Below are positions 28,966-41,549 of a DNA stretch of 64,000 nt, piece after piece. Source of the DNA: Streptococcus pneumoniae (GTDB taxonomy: Bacteria; Bacillota; Bacilli; Lactobacillales; Streptococcaceae); NCBI RefSeq assembly GCF_001457635.1, contig NZ_LN831051.1:1302001-1366000 (forward strand). The letters run 5' to 3'. The notes beneath the pieces were generated by a model, which ran no database searches, was not told where the DNA came from, and saw only the letters and a program-made list of their open reading frames with translations. Every line of letters starts with the position of its first letter. Positions within the stretch are counted from its first letter, which is position 1. The translations under genes were made by a program, and so were the position numbers.

Positions 28966-30129
28966 ATGAATAGAATAAGAGTCAGCAAAAGGGTTGAAAA
29001 GAAGCTTGCTAAGGGGCTAGTTTTACTAGAAGCCAGTGATCTTGAGAATGTCAATCTTAAGGATCAGGAAGTAGAGGTGCAGGGTCAGGAAGGAAACTTT
29101 CTTGGGACTGCCTACCTTTCTCAGCAAAACAAGGGCTTGGGCTGGTTTGTCAGCAAAGACAAGGTGGCCTTCAATCAAACTTTCTTTGAAACGTTGTTTA
29201 GAAAAGCCAAAGAAAAGAGAAACGCCTACTATCAAGATGATTTGACAACTGCCTTTCGTCTCTTTAATCAAGAGGGAGATGGCTTTGGAGGTCTGACAGT
29301 GGACCTTTATGGCGACTACGCCGTCTTTTCTTGGTATAACTCTTATGTTTATCAGATTCGTCAGACTATATCAGAAGCCTTTAGACAGGTTTTCCCTGAG
29401 GTTTTAGGAGCTTATGAGAAAATCCGCTTTAAGGGTTTGGACTATGAATCTGCCCATGTTTATGGTCAAGAAGCACCTGACTTTTTCACTGTTTTAGAAA
29501 ATGGTGTCCTGTATCAAGTCTTTATGAATGATGGCTTGATGACAGGCATTTTCCTAGACCAGCATGAGGTTCGCGGTAGTTTAGTTGACGGCTTGGCTAT
29601 GGGTAAATCCTTGCTCAATATGTTTTCCTACACAGCGGCTTTTTCAGTAGCTGCGGCCATGGGAGGAGCTAGCCAGACAACTTCTGTTGATCTAGCCAAA
29701 CGTTCACGAGAATTGTCTCAAGCGCATTTTCAGGCAAATGGGCTCAGCACAGACGAGCATCATTTTATAGTCATGGATGTCTTTGAGTATTTCAAATATG
29801 CCAAACGCAAAGACTTGACCTACGATGTGATTGTCCTAGATCCGCCTAGCTTTGCTCGGAATAAAAAACAAACTTTCTCTGTGGCCAAGGATTATCACAA
29901 GTTGATTTCCCAGAGTCTTGAGATTTTAAATCCGGGAGGGATTATCATTGCCAGTACCAATGCTGCCAATGTTTCCCGTCAGAAATTTACAGAACAAATT
30001 GATAAAGGTTTTGCAGGAAGAAGTTACCAGATTTTAAACAAATATGGTCTTCCAGCAGATTTTGCCTATAATAAAAAAGATGAAAGTAGTAATTACCTCA
30101 AGGTGATTAGTATGAAGGTTAGTAAATGA
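28966..30129 (+). CDS. rlmI: Class I SAM-dependent rRNA methyltransferase (RlmI/RlmK-like)
   Basis: 387 aa from ATG 28966; the ATG at 28957 lies inside the -10 box and cannot be used from this promoter. An N-terminal PUA-like domain (about 1-80) precedes an RFM methyltransferase domain with FLDQHEVRG (near 201), [20 protein letters not shown] (SAM motif, near 220) and [14 protein letters not shown] (near 290). The family methylates C5 of a 23S rRNA cytosine. There is no RBS upstream of the start. The stop overlaps aroD by four bases (ATGA). Confidence 0.9.
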   Translation: MNRIRVSKRVEKKLAKGLVLLEASDLENVNLKDQEVEVQGQEGNFLGTAYLSQQNKGLGWFVSKDKVAFNQTFFETLFRKAKEKRNAYYQDDLTTAFRLFNQEGDGFGGLTVDLYGDYAVFSWYNSYVYQIRQTISEAFRQVFPEVLGAYEKIRFKGLDYESAHVYGQEAPDFFTVLENGVLYQVFMNDGLMTGIFLDQHEVRGSLVDGLAMGKSLLNMFSYTAAFSVAAAMGGASQTTSVDLAKRSRELSQAHFQANGLSTDEHHFIVMDVFEYFKYAKRKDLTYDVIVLDPPSFARNKKQTFSVAKDYHKLISQSLEILNPGGIIIASTNAANVSRQKFTEQIDKGFAGRSYQILNKYGLPADFAYNKKDESSNYLKVISMKVSK

Positions 30130-30803
30130 AATTAATCGTTTCAGTAATGCCAAGAAGTTTAGAGGAGGCTCAGGCTCTGGATGCCACGAGGTACCTGGAT
30201 GCCGACATCATTGAATGGCGTGCCGACTATCTGCCTAAAGAAGCGATTTTGCAGGTAGCTCCAGCCATTTTTGAAAAATTCGCAGGCCGTGAGTTGGTTT
30301 TCACGCTACGAACTCGCTCCGAAGGTGGAGAAATCGACCTTTCTCCAGAAGAGTATATCCATCTAATCAAGGAAGTTGCGCAACTCTATCAACCAGACTA
30401 TATTGATTTTGAGTACTATAGCTACAAGGATGTTTTTGAGGAAATGCTGGACTTCCCAAATCTTGTTTTGAGTTACCATAATTTCCAAGAAACACCTGAG
30501 AACATGATGGAAATCTTGTCAGAGTTGACGATCCTAAATCCAAAACTTGTTAAGGTTGCGGTGATGGCTCACACGGAGCAGGATGTCTTAGACTTGATGA
30601 ACTATACACGAGGCTTTAAAACCCTCAATCCTGAACAGGAATATGTGACCATTTCTATGGGTAAGGTGGGCAAGGTCTCTCGTATCACTGCGGATGTGAC
30701 TGGTTCGAGTTGGTCTTTTGCCAGTCTGGATGAGGTTAGTGCCCCTGGGCAGATTTCTCTAGCTAGCATGAAAAAAATCAGGGAGATTTTGGATGAAGCT
30801 TGA
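30126..30803 (+). CDS. aroD: 3-dehydroquinate dehydratase, type I
   Basis: 225 aa, type I length. EWRADYL near residues 31-37 is the substrate-binding start. The catalytic pair is the His of LSYHNF (near 118) and the Schiff-base Lys of PKLVKVAVM (near 145). Converts 3-dehydroquinate to 3-dehydroshikimate. It overlaps rlmI by four bases and aroE by 11. Confidence 0.95.
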   Translation: MKLIVSVMPRSLEEAQALDATRYLDADIIEWRADYLPKEAILQVAPAIFEKFAGRELVFTLRTRSEGGEIDLSPEEYIHLIKEVAQLYQPDYIDFEYYSYKDVFEEMLDFPNLVLSYHNFQETPENMMEILSELTILNPKLVKVAVMAHTEQDVLDLMNYTRGFKTLNPEQEYVTISMGKVGKVSRITADVTGSSWSFASLDEVSAPGQISLASMKKIREILDEA

Positions 30804-31647
30804 TGGCTATACACGTTTAGCTGCAGTTGTTGCCAATCCTATTAAGCATTCTATTTCTCCCTTCATCCACAATAGAGCCTTTGAGGCGACAGATACCAAC
30901 GGTGCTTATGTGGCTTGGGAGATTGAAGCGAGTGACTTGGTAGAAACAGTGGCCAATATTCGTCGCTACCAGATGTTTGGCATCAATCTGTCCATGCCCT
31001 ATAAGGAGCAGGTGATTCCTTATTTGGATAAGCTGAGCGATGAAGCGCGCTTGATTGGTGCGGTTAATACGGTTGTCAATGAGAATGGCAATTTAATTGG
31101 ATATAATACAGATGGCAAGGGATTTTTTAAGTGCTTGCCTTCTTTTACAATTTCAGGTAAAAAGATGACCCTGCTGGGTGCAGGTGGTGCGGCTAAATCA
31201 ATCTTGGCACAGGCTATTTTGGATGGCGTCAGTCAGATTTCGGTCTTTGTTCGTTCCGTTTCTATGGAAAAAACAAGACCTTACCTAGACAAGTTACAGG
31301 AGCAGACAGGTTTTAAAGTGGATTTGTGTGCTTTAGAATATGTTTCTGAACTGCAAGCAAGGATTGCCGAGTCGGATTTGCTAGTTAATGCCACCAGTGT
31401 GGGCATGGATGGCCAATCCTCTCCTGTTCCTGAAAACATAGTCTTACCAGAAACTCTTTTAGTTGCAGATATCATATACCAACCCTTTGAAACACCGTTT
31501 TTGAAATGGGCTAGAAGTCAGGGCAATCCAGCAGTCAATGGTCTGGGAATGTTACTCTATCAAGCTGCAGAAGCTTTTCAACTGTGGACAGGCAAGGAAA
31601 TGCCGACAGAAGAGATTTGGCAGTCTTTAACAGAAAAATACCAATAA
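30793..31647 (+). CDS. aroE: Shikimate dehydrogenase
   Basis: 284 aa. Shikimate-binding [13 protein letters not shown] (near 14-26) and [10 protein letters not shown] (with the catalytic Lys), NADPH-binding [11 protein letters not shown], then NATSVGMDG and [14 protein letters not shown] at the C-terminus. Reduces 3-dehydroshikimate to shikimate. It sits between aroD and aroB in pathway-clustered order, 18 bases before aroB. Confidence 0.96.
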   Translation: MKLDGYTRLAAVVANPIKHSISPFIHNRAFEATDTNGAYVAWEIEASDLVETVANIRRYQMFGINLSMPYKEQVIPYLDKLSDEARLIGAVNTVVNENGNLIGYNTDGKGFFKCLPSFTISGKKMTLLGAGGAAKSILAQAILDGVSQISVFVRSVSMEKTRPYLDKLQEQTGFKVDLCALEYVSELQARIAESDLLVNATSVGMDGQSSPVPENIVLPETLLVADIIYQPFETPFLKWARSQGNPAVNGLGMLLYQAAEAFQLWTGKEMPTEEIWQSLTEKYQ

Positions 31648-31665
31648 AGAAAGGGAAACTCTCCT

Positions 31666-32733
31666 ATGAAAATCAGAATCGATATTCCTCATCATCCTTA
31701 TGATATTCAGATTGAAAAAGGTTGTATGGCCCAGGCTGGTCAGTGGTTGCGAGAACTCTGGCAACCGCAAAAGGTAGTCATTGTGACAGATAACCATGTA
31801 GCCTCTCTCTATGCAGAGAAGGTCAAGCTCAGCCTAGAAGATGCTGGTTTTCAGGTAGCTGTTTTTGATTTCTTAGAAGGTGAAGAAAGAAAGAATTTAA
31901 CTACTGTTCAGAAAGTCTATGAATTTCTAGTCAAGCAAGGTCTGACTCGTAGCGATGGAATCGTTGCTCTTGGTGGTGGCGTTGTTGGGGACCTGGCTGG
32001 ATTTGTAGCCTCTACCTATATGCGGGGTATTCACTTTGTTCAGATTCCGACTAGTTTGACAGCTCAGGTTGATTCTTCTATCGGTGGAAAGACAGGCGTT
32101 AACACACCATTTGCTAAAAATATGGTGGGGACCTTTGCCCAACCAGATGGGGTTCTGATTGATCCACTTGTTCTTGAAACCCTCGGAAAAAGAGAGTTGA
32201 TTGAAGGGATGGGTGAAGTTATCAAGTATGGCTTGATTGAGGATCCAGAACTGTGGGCTCTCTTGACGGGACTGAATGGTTCTGTTGAGAGTATTTTGGA
32301 ACATGCAGAGACCTTGATTGAACATTCTTGTCAGGTGAAGCGCAAGATGGTGGTTGAAGATGAGTTGGACAATGGTATTCGTCTTTACCTCAATTTTGGC
32401 CACACTATTGGCCATGCCATCGAAGCGACTGCCGGTTATGGCAAGGTCATGCATGGAGAGGCTGTTGCCATGGGAATGGTACAGATTTCCAAGGTTGCTG
32501 AGGAAAAAGGCCTCATGCCAGCTGGCATTACCCAATCTATCACAGAGATGTGTCAGAAATTCGGCTTGCCTGTTGACTATGAAAATTGGGAAGTTGACAA
32601 GCTTTATCAGGCTCTTACTCATGACAAGAAAGCGCGTGGTAACACCTTGAAATTGGTCTTGGTGCCAGAGCTTGGTTCAGCGATCATTCACCCAGTTTCT
32701 CTGGAAGAGATGAAAGACTACTTGGTAAAATAA
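31666..32733 (+). CDS. aroB: 3-dehydroquinate synthase
   Basis: 355 aa. NAD-binding [20 protein letters not shown] near residues 103-122, [10 protein letters not shown], and zinc ligands in [12 protein letters not shown] and [10 protein letters not shown]. Converts DAHP to 3-dehydroquinate. AAAGGGAAA upstream acts as RBS; aroC follows after 9 bases. Confidence 0.96.
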   Translation: MKIRIDIPHHPYDIQIEKGCMAQAGQWLRELWQPQKVVIVTDNHVASLYAEKVKLSLEDAGFQVAVFDFLEGEERKNLTTVQKVYEFLVKQGLTRSDGIVALGGGVVGDLAGFVASTYMRGIHFVQIPTSLTAQVDSSIGGKTGVNTPFAKNMVGTFAQPDGVLIDPLVLETLGKRELIEGMGEVIKYGLIEDPELWALLTGLNGSVESILEHAETLIEHSCQVKRKMVVEDELDNGIRLYLNFGHTIGHAIEATAGYGKVMHGEAVAMGMVQISKVAEEKGLMPAGITQSITEMCQKFGLPVDYENWEVDKLYQALTHDKKARGNTLKLVLVPELGSAIIHPVSLEEMKDYLVK

Positions 32734-32742
32734 GGAGAGTGT

Positions 32743-33909
32743 ATGAGATATTTAACTGCAGGAGAATCACACGGCCCCCGTCTAACAGCTATTATTGAGG
32801 GAATTCCAGCTGGACTTCCATTGACAGCTGAGGATATCAATGAGGACCTTAGACGCCGTCAGGGTGGCTACGGTCGTGGTGGTCGTATGAAGATTGAGAG
32901 TGACCAGGTTGTCTTTACTTCGGGCGTTCGCCACGGGAAGACGACAGGGGCGCCTATTACTATGGATGTCATCAATAAGGACCACCAGAAATGGCTGGAC
33001 ATCATGTCTGCGGAGGACATTGAAGACCGCCTTAAAAGCAAGCGGAAAATTACTCATCCTCGCCCAGGTCATGCCGATTTGGTTGGGGGGATTAAGTACC
33101 GTTTTGATGATTTGCGAAATTCTTTGGAGCGTTCATCAGCTCGTGAAACCACCATGCGGGTGGCAGTTGGTGCAGTAGCCAAACGCCTCTTGGTTGAGCT
33201 GGATGTGGAGATTGCCAACCATGTCGTGGTCTTTGGTGGCAAGGAAATCGATGTTCCTGAAAATCTGACAGTCGCTGAAATTAAGCAAAGAGCTGCCCAG
33301 TCTGAAGTTTCTATTGTCAACCAAGAACGAGAACAGGAAATCAAGGACTATATTGACCAAATCAAACGTGATGGTGATACCATCGGTGGGGTTGTGGAGA
33401 CAGTCGTCGGAGGCGTTCCAGTTGGTCTTGGTTCCTATGTCCAATGGGATAGAAAATTGGATGCAAGATTGGCTCAAGCTGTTGTCTCTATCAATGCCTT
33501 TAAAGGGGTGGAATTTGGTCTTGGCTTTGAGGCTGGTTATCGTAAAGGCAGCCAAGTTATGGATGAAATTCTCTGGTCTAAAGAAGACGGTTATACTCGC
33601 CGTACCAATAATCTAGGTGGTTTTGAAGGTGGTATGACTAATGGGCAACCCATCGTTGTTCGTGGGGTCATGAAACCCATTCCTACTCTTTATAAACCTC
33701 TTATGAGTGTGGATATCGAAACCCACGAACCTTACAAGGCAACCGTGGAGAGAAGTGATCCGACTGCTCTTCCAGCTGCAGGAATGGTCATGGAAGCAGT
33801 TGTAGCAACGGTTCTGGCGCAAGAAATCCTCGAAAAATTCTCATCAGATAATCTTGAGGAACTAAAAGAAGCGGTAGCCAAACACCGAGACTATACAAAG
33901 AACTATTAA
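32743..33909 (+). CDS. aroC: Chorismate synthase
   Basis: 388 aa. Signatures GESHGPRL near residue 7, [19 protein letters not shown] near 38-56, and [21 protein letters not shown] near 128-148; C-terminal [22 protein letters not shown]-dependent conversion of EPSP to chorismate. RBS AAGGAG; tyrA follows after 9 bases. Confidence 0.97.
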   Translation: MRYLTAGESHGPRLTAIIEGIPAGLPLTAEDINEDLRRRQGGYGRGGRMKIESDQVVFTSGVRHGKTTGAPITMDVINKDHQKWLDIMSAEDIEDRLKSKRKITHPRPGHADLVGGIKYRFDDLRNSLERSSARETTMRVAVGAVAKRLLVELDVEIANHVVVFGGKEIDVPENLTVAEIKQRAAQSEVSIVNQEREQEIKDYIDQIKRDGDTIGGVVETVVGGVPVGLGSYVQWDRKLDARLAQAVVSINAFKGVEFGLGFEAGYRKGSQVMDEILWSKEDGYTRRTNNLGGFEGGMTNGQPIVVRGVMKPIPTLYKPLMSVDIETHEPYKATVERSDPTALPAAGMVMEAVVATVLAQEILEKFSSDNLEELKEAVAKHRDYTKNY

Positions 33910-33918
33910 GGAGTTCCT

Positions 33919-35022
33919 ATGGCAAAAACAATCTATATCGCAGGTCTTGGGTTGATTGGAGCCTCTATGGCACTTGGTATCAAACGCGATCATCCAGATT
34001 ATGAAATTTTAGGTTATAATCGTAGTCAAGCTTCGAGAGATATCGCCTTGAAAGAAGGCATGATTGACCGTGCAACGGATGATTTTGCTAGTTTTGCTCC
34101 TTTGGCAGATGTCATTATCCTCAGCTTGCCAATCAAACAAACTATTGCTTTCATTAAGGAGTTGGCCAATTTGGATTTGCGAGAAGGCGTTATTATTTCA
34201 GATGCTGGTTCGACCAAGTCAACTATTGTGGATGCGGCGGAGCAGTATTTGGCTGGCAAGTCTGTTCGCTTTGTCGGGGCCCATCCCATGGCTGGTAGTC
34301 ACAAGACAGGGGCTGCTTCGGCAGATGTCAATCTTTTTGAAAATGCCTATTATATCTTTACACCTTCAAGCCTGACAAGTCAGGACACGCTTAAGGAAAT
34401 GAAGGATCTGCTTTCAGGTCTTCATGCTCGTTTTATCGAGATTGATGCCAAGGAGCATGATCGTGTCACTTCTCAGATTAGCCATTTTCCTCATATTTTG
34501 GCTTCTAGTCTCATGGAGCAGACTGCGGTCTATGCTCAAGAGCATGAGATGGCAAGGCGCTTTGCGGCAGGTGGTTTTCGAGATATGACCCGAATTGCGG
34601 AAAGCGAGCCAGGAATGTGGACCTCCATTCTCTTGTCCAATAGCGAGACCATTCTGGATAGAATTGAGGATTTCAAGGAACGTTTGGAAGTGATTGGTCA
34701 GGCCATTAGTAAGGGAGATGAAGAGCAAATTTGGAACTTTTTTAACCAAGCGCGTGAACAACGCCAGACAATGGAAATCCATAAGCGTGGTGGTGTGGAT
34801 AGCTCTTACGACCTCTATGTTGACGTTCCTGATGAAGAAGATGTCATCCTGCGGATTTTGGAACTGCTACGTGGAACTTCCTTGGTTAACATCCACATCA
34901 ACGAGGAAAATCGTGAGGATATTCACGGAATCCTACAAATTTCATTTAAAAATGCTCAAGACTTGGAAAGAGCTGAGCATCTCATAACAGAAAATACCGA
35001 CTATACAGTCGTCATCAAATAA
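33919..35022 (+). CDS. tyrA: Prephenate dehydrogenase
   Basis: 367 aa. Rossmann motif [14 protein letters not shown] near residues 8-21, SDAGSTKS near 94, the catalytic-region [12 protein letters not shown] near 119-130 and [14 protein letters not shown] near 187-200. The last 75 residues look like an ACT-type regulatory domain ([21 protein letters not shown]), fitting feedback by tyrosine. It directs prephenate to tyrosine. The YlbF gene follows after 10 bases. Confidence 0.95.
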
Positions 35023-35032
35023 GGAGAAGAAC

Positions 35033-37211
<2,179 letters not shown>

Positions 37212-37215
<4 letters not shown>

Positions 37216-38060
37216 AAATTGCTTATCTAGGTCCCAAAGGATCATTTTCACACCACGTTGTGCAGACAGCTTTTCCTCATGAGGAATTGCAGGCTTTTGC
37301 CAACATTACAGATGTCATCAAGGCTTATGAGCAAGGATTAGTGGACTATTCTGTGGTGCCAGTTGAAAATTCTATTGAGGGTAGTGTTCATGAAACCTTG
37401 GACTATCTTTTTCATCAGGCTCACATCCAAGCAGTAGCAGAAATCGTTCAGCCTATTCATCAGCAGTTGATGGTGGTTCCAGGCCATACTAAGATTGAAA
37501 AGATTTTTTCACATCCACAGGCCTTGGCTCAAGGAAAGAAATTCATCGATGAACAATATCCAGAGGCTCAAATCGAGGTAACAGCTAGTACAGCTTATGC
37601 GGCCCGTTTTATTTCCGAACATCCAGACCAGCCCTTTGCAGCAGTTGCACCTAGAAGTTCTGCTGAAGAATATGGATTGGAACTGATTGCCGAGGATATT
37701 CAGGAAATGGAAGCCAATTTCACACGTTTCTGGGTTCTAGGAGCTGAAAAGCCTAGTATTCCCTTGCAAGCACAAACTGAAAAGATGAGTTTGGCCTTGA
37801 CATTACCTGACAACCTTCCAGGTGCACTTTATAAGGCCCTGTCGACCTTTGCTTGGCGAGGAATTGACTTGACAAAAATTGAAAGTCGTCCACTCAAGAC
37901 AGCACTGGGTGAATACTTTTTCATTATCGATGTGGATTATACCGATAAGGACTTGGTCCACTTTGCCCAAAAAGAATTAGAAGCGATTGGAATCCAGTAT
38001 AAAATTCTGGGTGCCTATCCTATTTATCCAATATCAGACCATGGAAAGGAGAGAAGATGA
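37212..38060 (+). CDS. pheA: Prephenate dehydratase
   Basis: 282 aa, a monofunctional enzyme: there is no chorismate mutase domain. Dehydratase signatures YLGPKGSFSHH near 4, VPVENSIEGSVHETLDYL near 56, and FTRFWVLG (TRF motif) near 171. The ACT domain has LPGALYKALSTFAWRGIDLTKIESRPLK, whose GALY and ESRP motifs bind phenylalanine. Forms phenylpyruvate. It overlaps aroK upstream and the LCP gene downstream by four bases each. Confidence 0.95.
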
Positions 38061-39331
38061 GTAAAGAAAATCCCTTAAGTCATCATGAGCAGTTGCGTTA
38101 TGATTATTTGCTAAAAAATATTCACTATCTCAATGAGAGAGAAAAAAATGAGTTTGTCTATTTGCAAGAAAAGCTAACTCTTGCTAGGGGAAATAGTAGC
38201 TCTAGCTTGGAACAAGAAAGAGAAGAGCAGGTTGACTTACCAAGCTATGCGAACCGGAGTCGCTCACAATCCAAATCACAAGCACTCTCTTTCCCTCCAA
38301 AAAAGAAAAGACGGAAGCTCCGTCTTAAACGAATTTTTATGGTGATTTTTTCACTTTTGGTCTGTGTGGCTTTGGCCATGGTATTCATGTTTTTGCGTGG
38401 TTACCAAGATGCTAGCGCAAAGAAAACTGCTGATGCCCGGGCAGCTCAAGTAGAAGTCTTTAATGGTCAGGACACTAGAGATGGAGTTAATATTTTAATC
38501 ATGGGTACTGATGGTCGAATCGGCCAGAACAGTGTTGAGACACGAACTGACTCTATTATGGTATTAAATGTCGGGGGCTCAGATAAGAAAATGAAGCTAG
38601 TCAGTTTCATGCGTGATAATTTGGTCTATATAGATGGTTATAGTCAAGTGATTAACGGTAGAAAACAGACAGATAACAAGTTAAACGTAGCCTACGAGTT
38701 AGGAGAACAAGAGGGGCAAAAAGGGGCAGAAATGGTTCGCCAAGTCTTGAAAGATAATTTTGACTTGGACATTAAGTACTACGCCTTGGTTGATTTCCAG
38801 GCCTTTGCCACAGCGATTGACACGCTTTTCCCTGATGGGGTGACGATTGATGCTCAATTTTCAACATTGAATGGGCGTCCCCTAACAGAAGCTACAGTCG
38901 GAGATGATTTATACGCTACCGAGACTGAGTCTCCAACCCAAACCATTAAAGTCGGAAAACAGCAGATGAATGGCTCGACCCTGCTCAATTATGCTCGTTT
39001 CCGTGATGATGATGAGGCGGATTACGGCCGTACAAAAAGACAGCAACAAGTTTTAACAGCAATTTTAGAGCAAATTAAAGATCCCACTAAACTTTTCACT
39101 GGTTCTGAAGCTCTTGGAAAGGTTTTTGCTATGACCTCAACCAACGTACCCTATACTTTCCTCCTAACAAACGGTTTATCTGTTTTGGATGGAGCAAAAA
39201 ATGGTATTGAAAAATTGACGATTCCAGAACTGGGTGACTGGGTAGATGCCTATGATGTTTATGGAGGCTTGGGCTTGCTGGTTGATCAAAACAAATATCA
39301 AACCAAGCTCGCTCAAATGGGCTTGAGATAA
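38057..39331 (+). CDS. psr: LytR-CpsA-Psr (LCP) family protein
   Basis: 424 aa. An unusually long charged cytosolic N-terminus (about 90 residues, ending PPKKKRRKLRLKR) is followed by one membrane helix (about 93-115) and an extracellular LCP domain with GVNILIMGTDGR, TRTDSIMVLNVGG, MKLVSFMRDNLVYI and LLNYARFRDDDEADYGRTKRQQ. LCP proteins attach teichoic acid or capsule chains to peptidoglycan. Its place directly before the lic3-type teichoic cluster fits this role, although it is transcribed with the aro genes. Confidence 0.9.
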   Translation: MSKENPLSHHEQLRYDYLLKNIHYLNEREKNEFVYLQEKLTLARGNSSSSLEQEREEQVDLPSYANRSRSQSKSQALSFPPKKKRRKLRLKRIFMVIFSLLVCVALAMVFMFLRGYQDASAKKTADARAAQVEVFNGQDTRDGVNILIMGTDGRIGQNSVETRTDSIMVLNVGGSDKKMKLVSFMRDNLVYIDGYSQVINGRKQTDNKLNVAYELGEQEGQKGAEMVRQVLKDNFDLDIKYYALVDFQAFATAIDTLFPDGVTIDAQFSTLNGRPLTEATVGDDLYATETESPTQTIKVGKQQMNGSTLLNYARFRDDDEADYGRTKRQQQVLTAILEQIKDPTKLFTGSEALGKVFAMTSTNVPYTFLLTNGLSVLDGAKNGIEKLTIPELGDWVDAYDVYGGLGLLVDQNKYQTKLAQMGLR

Positions 39332-39333
39332 GA

Positions 39334-39490
39334 TAATACTCAATGAAAATTAAAGTGCAAACTAGGAAGCTAGCCGCAGGCTGCTAAAAACACAGTTTTG
39401 AGGTTGTAGATAAGACTGACGAAGTCAGTTACCTATACCTACGGCAAGGTGAAGCTGACGTGGTTTGAAGAGATTTTCGAAGAGTATAAG
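39334..39490 (+). repeat. BOX element (A1-B1-C1)
   Basis: Complete boxA (TAATACTCAATGAAAATTAA onward), one boxB (GTTTTGAGGTTGTAGATAAG...) and boxC ending TTTGAAGAGATTTTCGAAG AGTAT. It lies in the psr-licD3 gap, between the psr stop and the terminator. Confidence 0.92.
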
Positions 39491-39494
39491 ACAG

Positions 39495-39546
39495 AAAAAT
39501 CAAAGTTTGATAGCTATTTGGATAGCAGTCAGGCTTTGATTTTTTA
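39495..39546 (+). terminator. Terminator after psr and BOX
   Basis: AAAATCAAAG pairs perfectly with CTTTGATTTT around a loop of about 28 bases, followed by T residues. Confidence 0.75.
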
Positions 39547-39577
39547 CAGTCTGCAATAGATTTTCACTCCTTGTTTG

Positions 39578-39586
39578 TGGTATAAT
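39578..39586 (+). promoter_or_regulatory. Extended -10 promoter of the licD3 cluster
   Basis: TGGTATAAT is an extended -10; no good -35 lies 17 bases upstream. It precedes the licD3 ATG by 23 bases and probably drives the five-gene cluster. Confidence 0.65.
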
Positions 39587-39609
39587 GAAACGATACGATA
39601 GAAAGAATA

Positions 39610-40455
39610 ATGAACAATATGACTGATTTAAAAGCAATTCAGGCTCGTAGTCTGGAGATGGCTGAATATTTTGTGGCCTTTTGTAAAGAACATGATTTGC
39701 TCTGTTATCTCTGTGGCGGAGGCGCTATTGGTGCCCTTCGAAACAAGGGATTTATTCCTTGGGACGACGACCTAGACTTTTTTATGCCTCGTAAAGATTA
39801 TGAGAAATTAGCAGAATTATGGCCTCGTTATGCAGATGAACGTTATTTCTTGTCAAAGAGTCACAAGGATTTTGTTGATCGTAATCTTTTTATTACCATT
39901 CGTGACAAGGAAACCACCTGTATCAAGCCTTATCAGCAGGATTTGGATTTGCCACATGGTCTGGCCTTGGATGTTTTGCCTTTGGATTATTATCCGAAAA
40001 ATCCAGCTGAGCGGAAAAAACAGGTTCGTTGGGCCTTGATTTATTCACTCTTTTGTGCGCAAACTATTCCAGAAAAGCATGGTGCTCTCATGAAATGGGG
40101 AAGTCGCATTTTACTGGGTTTGACTCCAAAATCTCTCCGTTATCGCATCTGGAAAAAAGCTGAGAAAGAAATGACTAAGTATGATTTGGCTGATTGTGAT
40201 GGCATTACAGAATTATGCTCAGGTCCTGGCTACATGAGAAACAAGTACCCAATCACGTCTTTTGAAGACAATCTTTTCTTGCCATTTGAAGGAACAGAGA
40301 TGCCTATTCCAATCGGCTATGATGTCTATCTCAGAACTGCTTTTGGGGATTATATGACGCCTCCACCAGCAGACAAGAAGGTACCGCATCATGATGCTGT
40401 CATCGCTGATATGGATAAGTCTTATACAGAATACAAGGGAGAATATGGTGGCTAA
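39610..40455 (+). CDS. licD3: LicD-family phosphotransferase
   Basis: 281 aa. The LicD signature LCYLCGGGAIGALRNKGFIPWDDDLDFFMPRKDY lies near residues 31-64 and contains the nucleotidyltransferase-like GG...DDD residues. LicD proteins transfer phosphocholine or related phospho-groups onto glycans. The position after psr and before two glycosyltransferases, a polymerase and a Wzz-like protein matches the pneumococcal lic3 locus for teichoic acid, where this gene is called licD3 (recalled, not searched). A second ATG at 39619 is an alternative start. Overlaps the next gene by 11 bases. Confidence 0.85.
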   Translation: MNNMTDLKAIQARSLEMAEYFVAFCKEHDLLCYLCGGGAIGALRNKGFIPWDDDLDFFMPRKDYEKLAELWPRYADERYFLSKSHKDFVDRNLFITIRDKETTCIKPYQQDLDLPHGLALDVLPLDYYPKNPAERKKQVRWALIYSLFCAQTIPEKHGALMKWGSRILLGLTPKSLRYRIWKKAEKEMTKYDLADCDGITELCSGPGYMRNKYPITSFEDNLFLPFEGTEMPIPIGYDVYLRTAFGDYMTPPPADKKVPHHDAVIADMDKSYTEYKGEYGG

Positions 40456-41548
40456 GAAAAAAATCTTATTTTTTATGTGGTCTTTTTCTCTTGGAGGTGG
40501 TGCAGAGAAGATTCTATCAACCATTGTTTCAAATCTGGATCCAGAAAAGTATGATATTGATATTCTTGAAATGGAGCACTTTGACAAGGGATATGAATCT
40601 GTTCCAAAGCATGTACGCATTTTAAAATCCCTTCAAGATTATCGCCAAACCAGATGGTTACGAGCTTTTTTGTGGAGAATGAGAATTTATTTTCCAAGAC
40701 TGACTCGTCGTTTGCTTGTAAAAGATGATTATGATGTTGAAGTTTCTTTTACCATTATGAATCCACCACTGTTGTTCTCTAAAAGAAGAGAAGTCAAGAA
40801 GATATCTTGGATTCATGGAAGTATTGAAGAACTTCTTAAGGATAGCTCTAAAAGAGAATCACATAGAAGCCAGTTGGATGCTGCGAATACAATTGTAGGG
40901 ATTTCAAAAAAGACCAGCAATTCTATCAAGGAAGTTTATCCAGATTATGCTTCTAAATTACAGACAATCTACAATGGATATGATTTTCAGACTATTCTAG
41001 AAAAATCTCAAGAGAAGATCGATATCGAGATTGCTCCTCAAAGTATCTGTACTATCGGACGGATTGAGGAAAATAAGGGTTCTGACCGTGTAGTGGAAGT
41101 GATACGATTATTACACCAAGAGGGAAAAAACTATCATCTCTATTTTATCGGGGCTGGTGATATGGAAGAGGAACTGAAAAAACGAGTCAAAGAGTATGAG
41201 ATTGAGGACTATGTACATTTCCTTGGTTATCAAAAAAATCCTTATCAGTATTTATCTCAGACGAAAGTTCTCTTGTCTATGTCTAAACAAGAAGGCTTTC
41301 CTGGAGTGTATGTGGAGGCCTTGAGTCTGGGACTCCCTTTTATCTCTACGGACGTTGGAGGGGCTGAGGAATTATCCCAAGAAGGACGATTTGGACAAAT
41401 CATTGAGAGCAATCAAGAGGCAGCTCAGGCGATTACTAATTACATGACTTCTGCCTCAAACTTTAATGTCGATGAGGCTAGCCAATTCATTCAACAATTT
41501 ACAATTACAAAACAAATCGAACAAGTAGAAAAACTATTAGAGGAGTAG
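40445..41548 (+). CDS. Glycosyltransferase, family 4 type
   Basis: 367 aa from ATG 40445 (AAGGGAG upstream). N-terminal FSLGGGAEKIL is the donor/acceptor-binding loop of GT4 enzymes; the C-terminal domain has SICTIGRIEENKGSDRVVEVI near residue 200 and SKQEGFPGVYVEALSLGLPFISTDVGGAEEL near 280-311, the GT4 E-x7-E motif. A membrane-associated cytosolic enzyme adding a sugar to a lipid-linked teichoic repeat; donor unknown. It overlaps licD3 by 11 bases and is one base from the next gene. Confidence 0.88.
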   Translation: MVAKKKILFFMWSFSLGGGAEKILSTIVSNLDPEKYDIDILEMEHFDKGYESVPKHVRILKSLQDYRQTRWLRAFLWRMRIYFPRLTRRLLVKDDYDVEVSFTIMNPPLLFSKRREVKKISWIHGSIEELLKDSSKRESHRSQLDAANTIVGISKKTSNSIKEVYPDYASKLQTIYNGYDFQTILEKSQEKIDIEIAPQSICTIGRIEENKGSDRVVEVIRLLHQEGKNYHLYFIGAGDMEEELKKRVKEYEIEDYVHFLGYQKNPYQYLSQTKVLLSMSKQEGFPGVYVEALSLGLPFISTDVGGAEELSQEGRFGQIIESNQEAAQAITNYMTSASNFNVDEASQFIQQFTITKQIEQVEKLLEE

Positions 41549-41549
41549 C

